64,000 bases of DNA from Clostridium_I sp047718555 (GTDB taxonomy: Bacteria > Bacillota > Clostridia > Clostridiales > Clostridiaceae), in the NCBI RefSeq assembly GCF_047718555.1, contig NZ_JBDNRK010000020.1, positions 1-64,000 of the forward strand, in the 5' to 3' direction. The notes under the pieces are model-generated. The model did no database searches and was not told the DNA's origin. It worked only from the letters and a program-made list of their open reading frames with translations. Both the position numbers and the translations under genes were made by a program. This document shows, one piece after another, positions 35,263-42,620 of the stretch. Position 1 is the first letter of the stretch, and each line of letters opens with the position of its first letter.

Positions 35263-36370
35263 TTATAGGCTATTTTTCTTTAAGTATTCTGTTATAAAAT
35301 TGTCTATATCCCCGTCCATTACTGAATCAATATTACCCGTCTCCACACCAGTTCTATGATCTTTTACCATAGTATATGGCTGAAAAACATAAGATCGTAT
35401 TTGACTTCCAAAACCATTATCTTTCAATTCACCAGTTAAATCTTCTATCTTTTCTTTATGTGCTCTTTCTTTTAATTCAACTAATTTAGCTTTAAGCATG
35501 GTCATAGCTGACTCTTTATTTGAATGCTGACTTCTCTCATTTTGGCATTGAACTACTATTCCTGTGGGGATATGGGTTATTCTTATAGCAGATTCAGTTT
35601 TATTTACATGCTGTCCACCGGCCCCACTAGATCTATAGGTATCAATTCTTAAATCATCTGTTTTTATATTAATATCCTGACTTTCTGTAAGTTCAGGCAA
35701 AACTTCTACAGAAGCAAAGGAGGTTTGCCTCTTACCATTTGCATTAAAAGGGGATATTCTTACAAGTCTGTGAATTCCCTTTTCCGCCTTTAAATATCCA
35801 TATGCAAATTCTCCTGTTATCTTTAGTGTAACACTTTTAATACCTGCTTCATCACCAGGTAATAGGTCTAAGGTTTCAACTTTAAAATTTTTTGACTCCG
35901 CCCAACGAGTATACATTCTAAGAAGCATTTCTGTCCAATCTTGAGCATCTGTACCACCTGCACCAGTATGCAAATCCAATATGGCATTATTCCTGTCATA
36001 TTCACCAGAGAGTAGAATTTCTATCCTAAATTTATCTATAGATAGATCCAATTCTTTAATTTCAGATATTACTTCATCTAAAATATCTTCATCCTCTTCT
36101 TCTTGGCACATTTCTATCAAAACTTTAACATCCTCTAATTTTTGCTCTAAAGAATTAACTAACTCTACCTTGTCTTTCAATGCTTTAGCTTCTTGAGTTA
36201 TTTCCTGAGCTCTCTTCATACCATCCCAGAAGCCTGACTCCTGCATGGTATTCTCTAATTCCTCTATTTTTACTTGCATTAAAGGCAGGTCAAAGTGAAT
36301 CCCTTATTTCCTGTATTCCCTCTTCAAGTATTTTTGTATCACTTAAGCACTCATCAAGCTTTATAAGCAC
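35263..36370 (-). CDS. prfB: Peptide chain release factor 2 (programmed +1 frameshift)
   Basis: RF2 ends translation at UGA and UAA. The main frame (35263-36279 and further upstream) has the family motifs, among them LHTGAGGTDAQDWTEMLLRM with the catalytic GGQ in YRSSGAGGQHVNKTESA. The N-terminal part is in another frame: a GTG at 36370 starts VLIKLDEC and runs to IRDSL followed by TGA. The CTT TGA C slip site with AAGGGA upstream allows a +1 shift to LDLPLMQVKIEE, which joins the frames. The length after the shift is about 370. Terminator at 35217; secA ends 16 bases upstream of the GTG. Confidence 0.92.
36289..36308 (-). promoter_or_regulatory. Programmed +1 ribosomal frameshift site of prfB
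   Basis: On the minus strand the bases AAGGGATTCACTTTGAC include a Shine-Dalgarno-like AAGGGA, the slippery CTT codon and an in-frame TGA followed by C. This is the classical RF2 autoregulatory site: low RF2 lets the ribosome slip +1 and bypass the TGA. Confidence 0.92.
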
Positions 36371-36386
36371 TGTAACCACATCCTAT

Positions 36387-38894
36387 CTACGCTCTTTTTC
36401 CACAACAATTTTTATATTTTTTACCAGATCCACAAGGACAAGGATCATTTCTTCCAACTTTTTCTTCTTTCCTTCTTATAGGTTCTCTCACTTCTTCTGT
36501 ATCACCATGGTTTGTAGTAGTTGGTCTAATAACTCTCAATCTTTCAGGAGCTCTTTCAACCTGAACACGATATAAATATTTTACTGTTTCAACTTTAATG
36601 TTATAAATCATCTCATCAAACATTTGACTTCCTTCAAACTGATAAGCCTGAACAGGATCTTGCTGTCTATAGGCTCTAAGTCCCATACCCTGTTTCAGAT
36701 GATCCATATTGTCGATGTGATCCATCCACTTTGTATCTACTACCCTTAGGAGAATTACTCTCTCTATATCCCTCATTTGTTCAGGACCAAAGCTTTCCTC
36801 TTTTTCAGAATATATATCCATAGCTATCTGTAAAAGTTTATCTTTAATTTCCTCATTAGACAATACTTTTAATTCATCAACAGTAACCTTGCCTTTTGGT
36901 ACATATATATCCTCTAGAAATTCAATTAAATGTAATAAATCTTCTTCTATATTCTCTTCTATATCTGTTAAATGTGAATCTACAGAAGTATAAACAAGAT
37001 CTCTAATCATGGCTTGGATTTGTGATTTCATATCTTCGCCTTCAAGCACTTGTGCTCTTTGTTTATACATAATTTCTCTCTGTTGATTCATTACGTCGTC
37101 ATATTTTAACAAAGTTTTTCTTATATCAAAATTATTACCTTCAACTTTTTTCTGTGCATTTTCTATAGCATTACTTACCATTTTACTTTCAATTGCTTCA
37201 TCATCTTGTAATCCAAGTCTATCAACCATGCCACTTAATTTATCTGATCCAAATATTCTCATAAGATCGTCTTCTAATGATACATAGAATCTTGAACTTC
37301 CTGGATCTCCTTGACGTCCAGAACGACCTCTCAATTGATTATCAATACGTCTTGACTCATGTCTTTCCGTACCAATTATCTTAAGTCCACCAAGTTGTAC
37401 AACATCATCACCAAGCTTAATATCCGTACCACGACCTGCCATGTTTGTAGCTATAGTTATACTGCCTTTTTCACCTGCACGGGATATAATTTCAGCTTCC
37501 TTTTCATGATATTTAGCATTAAGCACTTGATGCCTTATACCTTTTCTTTTTAAAAGCTCAGAAAGTACTTCTGATTTTTCTATACTTACGGTACCTACAA
37601 GTACTGGCTGACCATTTCTATTAGTTTCTACTATTTCGTCAACTATAGCATTAAACTTTCCCATTTCTGTTTTATAAACAAGATCAGGAAAATCTTTTCT
37701 TGCAATACCTCTATGTGTTGGTACAACAATTACATCTAAGCCATATATTTCTCTAAATTCTACTTCTTCAGTTAATGCAGTACCAGTCATACCAGAAAGC
37801 TTATTATACAATCTAAAATAATTTTGGAATGTAATAGTAGCAAGAGTTTTTGATTCTTTTTGAACTCTTACTGATTCTTTTGCTTCAATTGCCTGATGAA
37901 GACCATCACTATATCTTCTGCCTTCCATAAGTCTTCCAGTGAACTCATCCACTATAACTACTTCTCCATCCTTAACCATATAATCTTTATCTTTTTTCAT
38001 CATATAATTAGCTTTTAATGCTTGCGATAGGTGATGTTGAATTTCCATATTGGAAGCATCTGCATAATTTTCTAAATCAAAAAACTTTTCTGCTTTTTCC
38101 ACTCCTGAGTCATTCAATATTACAGAATTTGACTTCTCATCTACTGTATAATCTTCCTTTATAAGTGTTTTAGCAAATCCGTCTGCTACTTTATAGAATT
38201 CAGTTGATTTATCTCCCTCACCAGAAATTATAAGAGGAGTTCTGGATTCATCTATCAAAATAGAGTCAACCTCATCCACAATAGCATAGTTTAATGGTCT
38301 TTGAACTCTTTCTTCTTTATATATAACCATGTTGTCTCTTAAATAATCAAAACCAAATTCATTATTAGTTCCATAGGTTATATCTGAACCGTAGGCTTCT
38401 TTCCTCTCATCCTGATTTAAATTATGAAGTATAACTCCTACATTTAAGCCAAGAAATTCATAAACCTTACCCATCCATTCTTTATCTCTCTTTGCAAGAT
38501 AATCATTTACAGTTACTATATGTACACCCTTACCGGTTAATGCATTCAAATATGAAGGTAATGTAGCAACTAATGTTTTACCTTCACCAGTTTTCATTTC
38601 AGAAATTCTTCCTTGATGAAGCACAATACCACCAATAAGCTGTTCTCTAAAATGCTTCATTCCAAGTACTCTATAAGAAGCCTCTCTTACTACCGCAAAA
38701 GCCTCTGGAAGTATATCATCTAATGTTTCTCCGTTGCTAAGTCTATTTTTAAACTCTTCTGTTTTTTCTTTAAGTTCATTATCATTTAAAACACTTATTT
38801 TTTCATCAAAACTCTCTATTTTATCTACAATTGGAATGATTCTCTTTACTTCTCTTTCGCTATAAGATCCAAATATTTTCCCTAAAATTCCCAT
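36387..38894 (-). CDS. secA: Preprotein translocase ATPase SecA
   Basis: SecA drives protein export through SecYEG. It is complete at 835 residues: N terminus MGILGKIFGSYSEREVKRI, Walker A GEGKT in MKTGEGKTLVATL, DEVDSILIDE, the helicase motifs in ATNMAGRGTDI and GRSGRQGDPG, and the C-terminal zinc domain CPCGSGKKYKNCCG. The ATG at 38894 has GAGG 9 bases upstream; the frame extension to 38909 lacks support. Repeat A2 lies just upstream. Order prfB-secA-hpf is the usual Firmicutes context. Confidence 0.97.
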   Translation of the reverse strand: MGILGKIFGSYSEREVKRIIPIVDKIESFDEKISVLNDNELKEKTEEFKNRLSNGETLDDILPEAFAVVREASYRVLGMKHFREQLIGGIVLHQGRISEMKTGEGKTLVATLPSYLNALTGKGVHIVTVNDYLAKRDKEWMGKVYEFLGLNVGVILHNLNQDERKEAYGSDITYGTNNEFGFDYLRDNMVIYKEERVQRPLNYAIVDEVDSILIDESRTPLIISGEGDKSTEFYKVADGFAKTLIKEDYTVDEKSNSVILNDSGVEKAEKFFDLENYADASNMEIQHHLSQALKANYMMKKDKDYMVKDGEVVIVDEFTGRLMEGRRYSDGLHQAIEAKESVRVQKESKTLATITFQNYFRLYNKLSGMTGTALTEEVEFREIYGLDVIVVPTHRGIARKDFPDLVYKTEMGKFNAIVDEIVETNRNGQPVLVGTVSIEKSEVLSELLKRKGIRHQVLNAKYHEKEAEIISRAGEKGSITIATNMAGRGTDIKLGDDVVQLGGLKIIGTERHESRRIDNQLRGRSGRQGDPGSSRFYVSLEDDLMRIFGSDKLSGMVDRLGLQDDEAIESKMVSNAIENAQKKVEGNNFDIRKTLLKYDDVMNQQREIMYKQRAQVLEGEDMKSQIQAMIRDLVYTSVDSHLTDIEENIEEDLLHLIEFLEDIYVPKGKVTVDELKVLSNEEIKDKLLQIAMDIYSEKEESFGPEQMRDIERVILLRVVDTKWMDHIDNMDHLKQGMGLRAYRQQDPVQAYQFEGSQMFDEMIYNIKVETVKYLYRVQVERAPERLRVIRPTTTNHGDTEEVREPIRRKEEKVGRNDPCPCGSGKKYKNCCGKRA

Positions 38895-38926
38895 TGAATT
38901 CATCCTCACTATATTTTTATAAGATT

Positions 38927-39063
38927 ATATAAACAGAATTCTTGGCATCAGGTGGAGTTTTTATTCCATCTGATGCTTAGAAGTCGTTATCCAGGGACGT
39001 AGCCACTCTTTACTCCCACTTGAATAAGATGGAAGTATTAGAGTGGGTAGTCATCGGATAAAA
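38927..39063 (+). repeat. Repeat family A, copy A2
   Basis: About 137 bp. The left hairpin is longer than in A1 (GGCATCAG.TGGA / TCCA.CTGATGC), keeping the flanking TTCTT and TTAGAA. Then come the conserved block TTATCCAGGGACGTAGCC, the inner stem ending TTAGAGTGG and GTAGTCATCGGATAAA. It lies between hpf (minus, downstream end) and secA (minus, start), i.e. in the secA leader or promoter region. Confidence 0.82.
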
Positions 39064-39141
39064 GTATTATACTTAATAGATTATAACATCTAACTTATAT
39101 TCCTTCAACTTATATGGAACTATTTAACCTTACGTTAAAAG

Positions 39142-39169
39142 AGTGTAGATTTATAAATCCACACTCCTT
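39142..39169 (-). terminator. Terminator after hpf/raiA
   Basis: GGAGTGTGGATT and AATCTACACTC form a stem followed by TTTT on the minus strand, just past the stop codon at 39182. Confidence 0.75.
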
Positions 39170-39181
39170 TAAATATATAAA

Positions 39182-39718
39182 TTAAAATTCTGGTTCAATA
39201 AGACCATAATTACCATCTTTTCTCTTATAAACCACATTTACTTCACTTGAATCCGCATTTTGGAAAACAAAGAAACTATGTGCTAATAACTCCATCTGTA
39301 AAACAGCTTCTTCTTCGGACATTGGCTTTATAGCAAATCTTTTTGTCTTTACTATTGATGGTTCCTTTACTTCATCTTTATCATCTTGTTCAAAATCAGG
39401 TATAGATTGGAATCTTAAAGATGCACCATATTTTCTCTTTTCTAATTTGGTTTTTTGCTTTCTTACCTGTCTTTCCATTTTGTCTGCAACTAAATCTATG
39501 GCAGCATACATATCTGTATTAGACTCTTCACCTCTAAGTATAGCTCCTCCAAAAGGAATAGTCACTTCAACTATTTGTCTGTAATTTTCCACACTTAAAG
39601 TTGCATGAGCTGTTACATCAGGATTAAAGTACCTATCTAATTTTGTTAATTTCTTCTCAATAGAACTTCTAAGACCATCTGTAACCTCTACGTTTTTTCC
39701 GCTAATAGTTATTCTCAT
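39182..39718 (-). CDS. hpf: Long-form ribosome hibernation-promoting factor HPF (RaiA/YfiA family)
   Basis: The protein dimerises 70S ribosomes into inactive 100S particles in stationary phase. Residues 1-100 are the S30AE domain (MRITISGKNVEVTDGLRSSI, KLDRYFNPDVTAHATLSV) and the C-terminal domain (KRFAIKPMSEEEAVLQMELL, HSFFVFQNADS) marks the long form. At 178 residues it is full length. Weak GAGG site before the ATG. It lies downstream of the raiA RNA and the Spo0E-like gene and 290 bases before secA, the usual arrangement in Clostridium. Confidence 0.96.
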   Translation of the reverse strand: MRITISGKNVEVTDGLRSSIEKKLTKLDRYFNPDVTAHATLSVENYRQIVEVTIPFGGAILRGEESNTDMYAAIDLVADKMERQVRKQKTKLEKRKYGASLRFQSIPDFEQDDKDEVKEPSIVKTKRFAIKPMSEEEAVLQMELLAHSFFVFQNADSSEVNVVYKRKDGNYGLIEPEF

Positions 39719-39954
39719 ATTAACAGCTCCTCTCTAAAACCAATTGTTAACTTATTTCTTAGGATAATTATTCCTGTGATAATATTTTATTACTTTTTAT
39801 ATAAAGTATCAAGTATTAAAAAAATAAATTGACAGAATATTATATAAATTTTTTATTAATGCTATTTCTAAATACTTTATTATTATTTACAAAATACATA
39901 TATTTAAAACAATAAAATAATTGTCATTTTTATATACAATTATTTTCCATCAGA

Positions 39955-39982
39955 AGAACACCCAATTTGGGTGTTCCTTTCA
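39955..39982 (-). terminator. Terminator after the Spo0E-like gene
   Basis: GGAACACCCA AAT TGGGTGTTC is a strong hairpin with TTC and a T-rich stretch behind it on the minus strand, 15 bases past the stop. Confidence 0.75.
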
Positions 39983-39996
39983 ATTTCTATAATAGA

Positions 39997-40164
39997 TTAT
40001 TTAAACTTATTTAATAATCTATTATATTTGTTTAGTAGCTTGTCTAAATTTTGACTTAAGTCTACTAATTCTGGATCAGTTAATTCTAATTCTTTAGTCA
40101 TTAACTGATACATTAAAGTTCTTAACTCTTCAATTTTGTTTAACATTATCTCTAGTTCTGTCAT
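39997..40164 (-). CDS. Spo0E-like sporulation regulatory aspartyl-phosphatase
   Basis: A 55-residue helical-hairpin peptide of the Spo0E family (MTELEIMLNKIEELRTLMYQ, LTDPELVDLSQNLDKLLNKY). Members dephosphorylate Spo0A~P and delay sporulation; the SQ-x-LD signature is present. AAGGAGG lies 6 bases before the ATG at 40164; the longer frame to 40197 has no site. It is between hpf and the raiA RNA, and the RNA is itself linked to sporulation in Clostridium. A terminator follows, so it is a separate unit. Confidence 0.85.
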   Translation of the reverse strand: MTELEIMLNKIEELRTLMYQLMTKELELTDPELVDLSQNLDKLLNKYNRLLNKFK

Positions 40165-40233
40165 AATATCCCTCCTTTCATTACCATATAGTAACAAAAT
40201 TCGCGAATATAAACATATTTTTTTGAGAATATT

Positions 40234-40372
40234 TATAAACAGAGTTCTTTGTTTCAGGTGGAGTTTTTTTCTCCAGCTGAAACTTAGAAATCGTTATCCA
40301 GGGACGTAGCAGCCGTTATCTCCCACTTTGATAGAAGATGGGAGTATTACGGATGGTAGTCATCGGGTAAAT
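40234..40372 (+). repeat. Repeat family A, copy A3
   Basis: About 139 bp from TATAAACAGAGTTCTTTG to CATCGGGTAAA. Left hairpin TTTCAGGTGGAG / CTCCAGCTGAAA differs from A1 and A2 in sequence but keeps pairing, and the inner stem changed to CCGTTATCTCCCA / TGGGAGTATTACGG, again paired. It is upstream of the Spo0E-like gene. Confidence 0.82.
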
Positions 40373-40380
40373 TAAGATAT

Positions 40381-40412
40381 AAAAAAACCATCAGCATTTT
40401 GCTGATGGTAAT
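40381..40412 (-). terminator. Strong intrinsic terminator of unknown transcript
   Basis: On the minus strand ACCATCAGCA AAA TGCTGATGGT is followed by TTTTTTT. It lies 176 bases downstream of the raiA RNA terminator, with no annotated gene between. Confidence 0.85.
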
Positions 40413-40587
40413 TACTAACAAGTATACATATTTAATTATTTTAAAAGTCTGGAATTAAATAAAAATAAATAGTGAAAAATAAACATAAATAAAGAGAACA
40501 CTAAGAAAGCATTAGCACAATATAGAATTAGCGCTTATGACATCTAGGTGGAGAATAGGCAGGGAATAATTATTTTTAAATAAATAT

Positions 40588-40609
40588 AGCAGCCTTAAAA
40601 AAGACTGCT
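40588..40609 (-). terminator. Terminator hairpin at the end of the raiA RNA
   Basis: AGCAGTCTT and AAGGCTGCT form a stem on the minus strand with ATATTTATTT behind it. It directly follows the conserved raiA RNA sequence. Confidence 0.7.
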
Positions 40610-40832
40610 AAATAGCACCCGTTGGTGCATTATTAAATTAGCTGACCTGGTCTTTGACCCCACACTCGCCTGCTGGAACTTTTGCTACCCGGAATTAACC
40701 TCTCACTAATTGCTCTCTCGCTTTCACGGCAGGACTTACCTCTAAACCGCACCATGCTCATTAAACTTTGTTTAACTTACGTGGATCGCTTTGCCTGCGA
40801 CTGGCATCGACTTTCAACCACAAACCTAACTT
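40610..40832 (-). ncRNA. raiA noncoding RNA (raiA motif)
   Basis: On the minus strand about 220 nt between comFC and hpf are markedly less AT-rich than their surroundings and read as structured RNA, for example GATGCCAGTCGCAGGC, GTCCTGCCGTGAAAGCGAGA, TTCCGGGTAGCAAAAG, GCAGGCGAGTGTGGGG and CAAAGACCAGGTCAGC. The position between comFC and hpf/raiA and these blocks agree with the raiA RNA motif as I remember it, an abundant structured RNA of Firmicutes and Actinobacteria implicated in Clostridium sporulation. It ends in a hairpin terminator. The 5' end is placed only roughly. Confidence 0.85.
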
Positions 40833-40843
40833 AATACTTAATA

Positions 40844-41521
40844 TTATATACTAGTTTTAGCAGCAGTCAAGACGTTAACCTTTTTTGCTCCATTGTTAAG
40901 TATTTCCTGAGCACAATAATAGGAAGTAGCACCTGTAGTTATAACATCATCAATAATTAAAATATTTTTATTTAAAATTATACTTGAATTTTTTATTTTA
41001 AAGGATGAGGATAGATTTTTCCATCTTGAATCACCATCCAATCCAATTTGATCTTTAGTTTCTTTTACCTTCCCAAGGCAGTCTATCAATTCTACATGAA
41101 ATTTTTCACTTATAACCTTAGCTAAAATTCTACTTTGATTATATCCTCTTTTCCTCATAGCTTTTTTAGTCATGGGAACAAAGGTCACACAATCAAATTT
41201 AATATTATTTTCTTCTATGGTTTTTACCATAAAACTTCCTATAATATCTGCACAGGCAAAATCACTTTTATATTTAAGCCTTAAAATCAATTTAGCCATA
41301 ATATTAGAGTAATAAGACACACTATAACAAATTATTTCACTATTTGCCCTTTCAATTCTCATAGTATCCTTACAAAATTTAATTTTTTTTCTGCATTCAC
41401 CGCATATATTTATTTCTTCCACATGAGCTCCACATGCTATACACTTACATTCTCCACAGTATACTATGCTCAGTATACAATCCAATAAATATTTTATATA
41501 CTTAACAATCCATCTTCCCAT
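40844..41521 (-). CDS. comFC: ComFC/GntX-type phosphoribosyltransferase-like protein
   Basis: ComF family proteins have an N-terminal zinc ribbon and a type I phosphoribosyltransferase domain, and take part in DNA uptake in competent Bacillus. The Cys pairs YCGECKCIACG and ICGEC form the ribbon. MTKKAMRKRGYNQSRILAK and the PRPP motif NILIIDDVITTGATSYYC are clear. At 225 residues it is full length. The ATG overlaps the upstream ComFA-like frame by 28 bases and has no evident ribosome site, so translation is probably coupled; the exact start is uncertain. Confidence 0.9.
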   Translation of the reverse strand: MGRWIVKYIKYLLDCILSIVYCGECKCIACGAHVEEINICGECRKKIKFCKDTMRIERANSEIICYSVSYYSNIMAKLILRLKYKSDFACADIIGSFMVKTIEENNIKFDCVTFVPMTKKAMRKRGYNQSRILAKVISEKFHVELIDCLGKVKETKDQIGLDGDSRWKNLSSSFKIKNSSIILNKNILIIDDVITTGATSYYCAQEILNNGAKKVNVLTAAKTSI

Positions 41522-42519
41522 GCTTTTTTGTTGAAGTTTCGAGTTATAGCCTTAGCTTTTTCAATTTCATAATTTTCTTCCTTTGCTAAAAATATAACTT
41601 CTCCCCGACTTCCTATATCTCCTTCTCCTGTTCTACCACAAAAGTATACTAATTTTTTATAATTAAACTCACTATTATCTGCAAATAAAACTATTATATT
41701 CATACTGCTATTATCGATACAAATACTATCAAAATCATCTGTTACAATTATTCCGCTCTCATATTTATGGAGCTCATTTATTTTATTTGTATTGTTTTCG
41801 TACTTAGAATGATATGTTATATTGTGAGTAAGCATTTCACAATACTTAAATACATAAGATGTAACATTAAATATATTTACACTATTTGGCAAAATCATAG
41901 CTACTCTTCTACCTATATTTATGGACCATTTTATATATTCGTATACAACAAATGGCATATCTTTATTTATATCAATTCTTGTAGTTATGATTCTAGGTTC
42001 AACTAAAGGCATTTTATTATACTTAGCAGGTAAAAGGATCTCTTTTCCCTTGTTAAATATATCATCAATAGAATATGCTATAAGTTTTCCATGCTCATTA
42101 CAGCATTTATTCATAATATCTATTATTTCATATTTAGAATATAGTGGGTAGCTTCTAATATCATCATAAATTACTAAATCAAATTTATCCTTAATCAGTA
42201 TAGACTTTTTATAATTACAGAAGACTAAAGAAGAATTTGTCATAGTTACACTATTTCTAATATAAGTATATTTTCTAAACTTAGTATTATTTCTAAAGTA
42301 TTTAATTATTTGAATATTCTTTTCATATTCACCAGTTATGTATAATACTTTTTTTTCATTACTTATGAATTCCATTATTGTCTTAATAAATATAAGGGAT
42401 GTATTATACGGAGGCGCTACAACGCTTAAAAAATTTTTTCTTCCGAAACTCCAATTTAAAATGGCATTACTGATTTTTATTTCTTCTATGCTTAGATTAT
42501 TTAAATTATTAGCATTCAT
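41494..42519 (-). CDS. ComFA-like helicase protein with degenerate ATPase motifs
   Basis: Position before comFC and the general layout resemble ComFA, a DEAD-type ATPase for DNA import. However, where Walker A should be I see VVAPPYNTSLIF without Lys-Ser/Thr, and the DEAD position reads LVIYDDIRSYPLYS. A C-terminal helicase-like segment remains: LVYFCGRTGEGDIGSRGEVI, which includes an Arg-finger-like GR. No N-terminal zinc fingers are seen, and at 341 residues it is shorter than ComFA (about 460). It is probably an inactive or specialised descendant. ATG at 42519 follows GGAGG by 7 bases. Confidence 0.7.
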   Translation of the reverse strand: MNANNLNNLSIEEIKISNAILNWSFGRKNFLSVVAPPYNTSLIFIKTIMEFISNEKKVLYITGEYEKNIQIIKYFRNNTKFRKYTYIRNSVTMTNSSLVFCNYKKSILIKDKFDLVIYDDIRSYPLYSKYEIIDIMNKCCNEHGKLIAYSIDDIFNKGKEILLPAKYNKMPLVEPRIITTRIDINKDMPFVVYEYIKWSINIGRRVAMILPNSVNIFNVTSYVFKYCEMLTHNITYHSKYENNTNKINELHKYESGIIVTDDFDSICIDNSSMNIIVLFADNSEFNYKKLVYFCGRTGEGDIGSRGEVIFLAKEENYEIEKAKAITRNFNKKAWEDGLLSI

Positions 42520-42620
42520 AACTATGCCTCCCATACTCATCATATTATTCTCAATGATGATATAATAGAATTCAATTTTTCCAATACAAATAATATATTT
42601 ATTTGTATTTTATTACATTT

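Larger units (their letters stand above)
40165..40587. other. Region between the Spo0E-like gene and the raiA RNA terminator
   Basis: The 423-bp stretch holds repeat A3 (40234-40372) and a strong terminator (40381-40412). The 175 bp from 40413 to 40587 between that terminator and the raiA RNA terminator are unassigned: no coding frame is convincing, yet something transcribed leftward apparently ends there. Confidence 0.5.
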
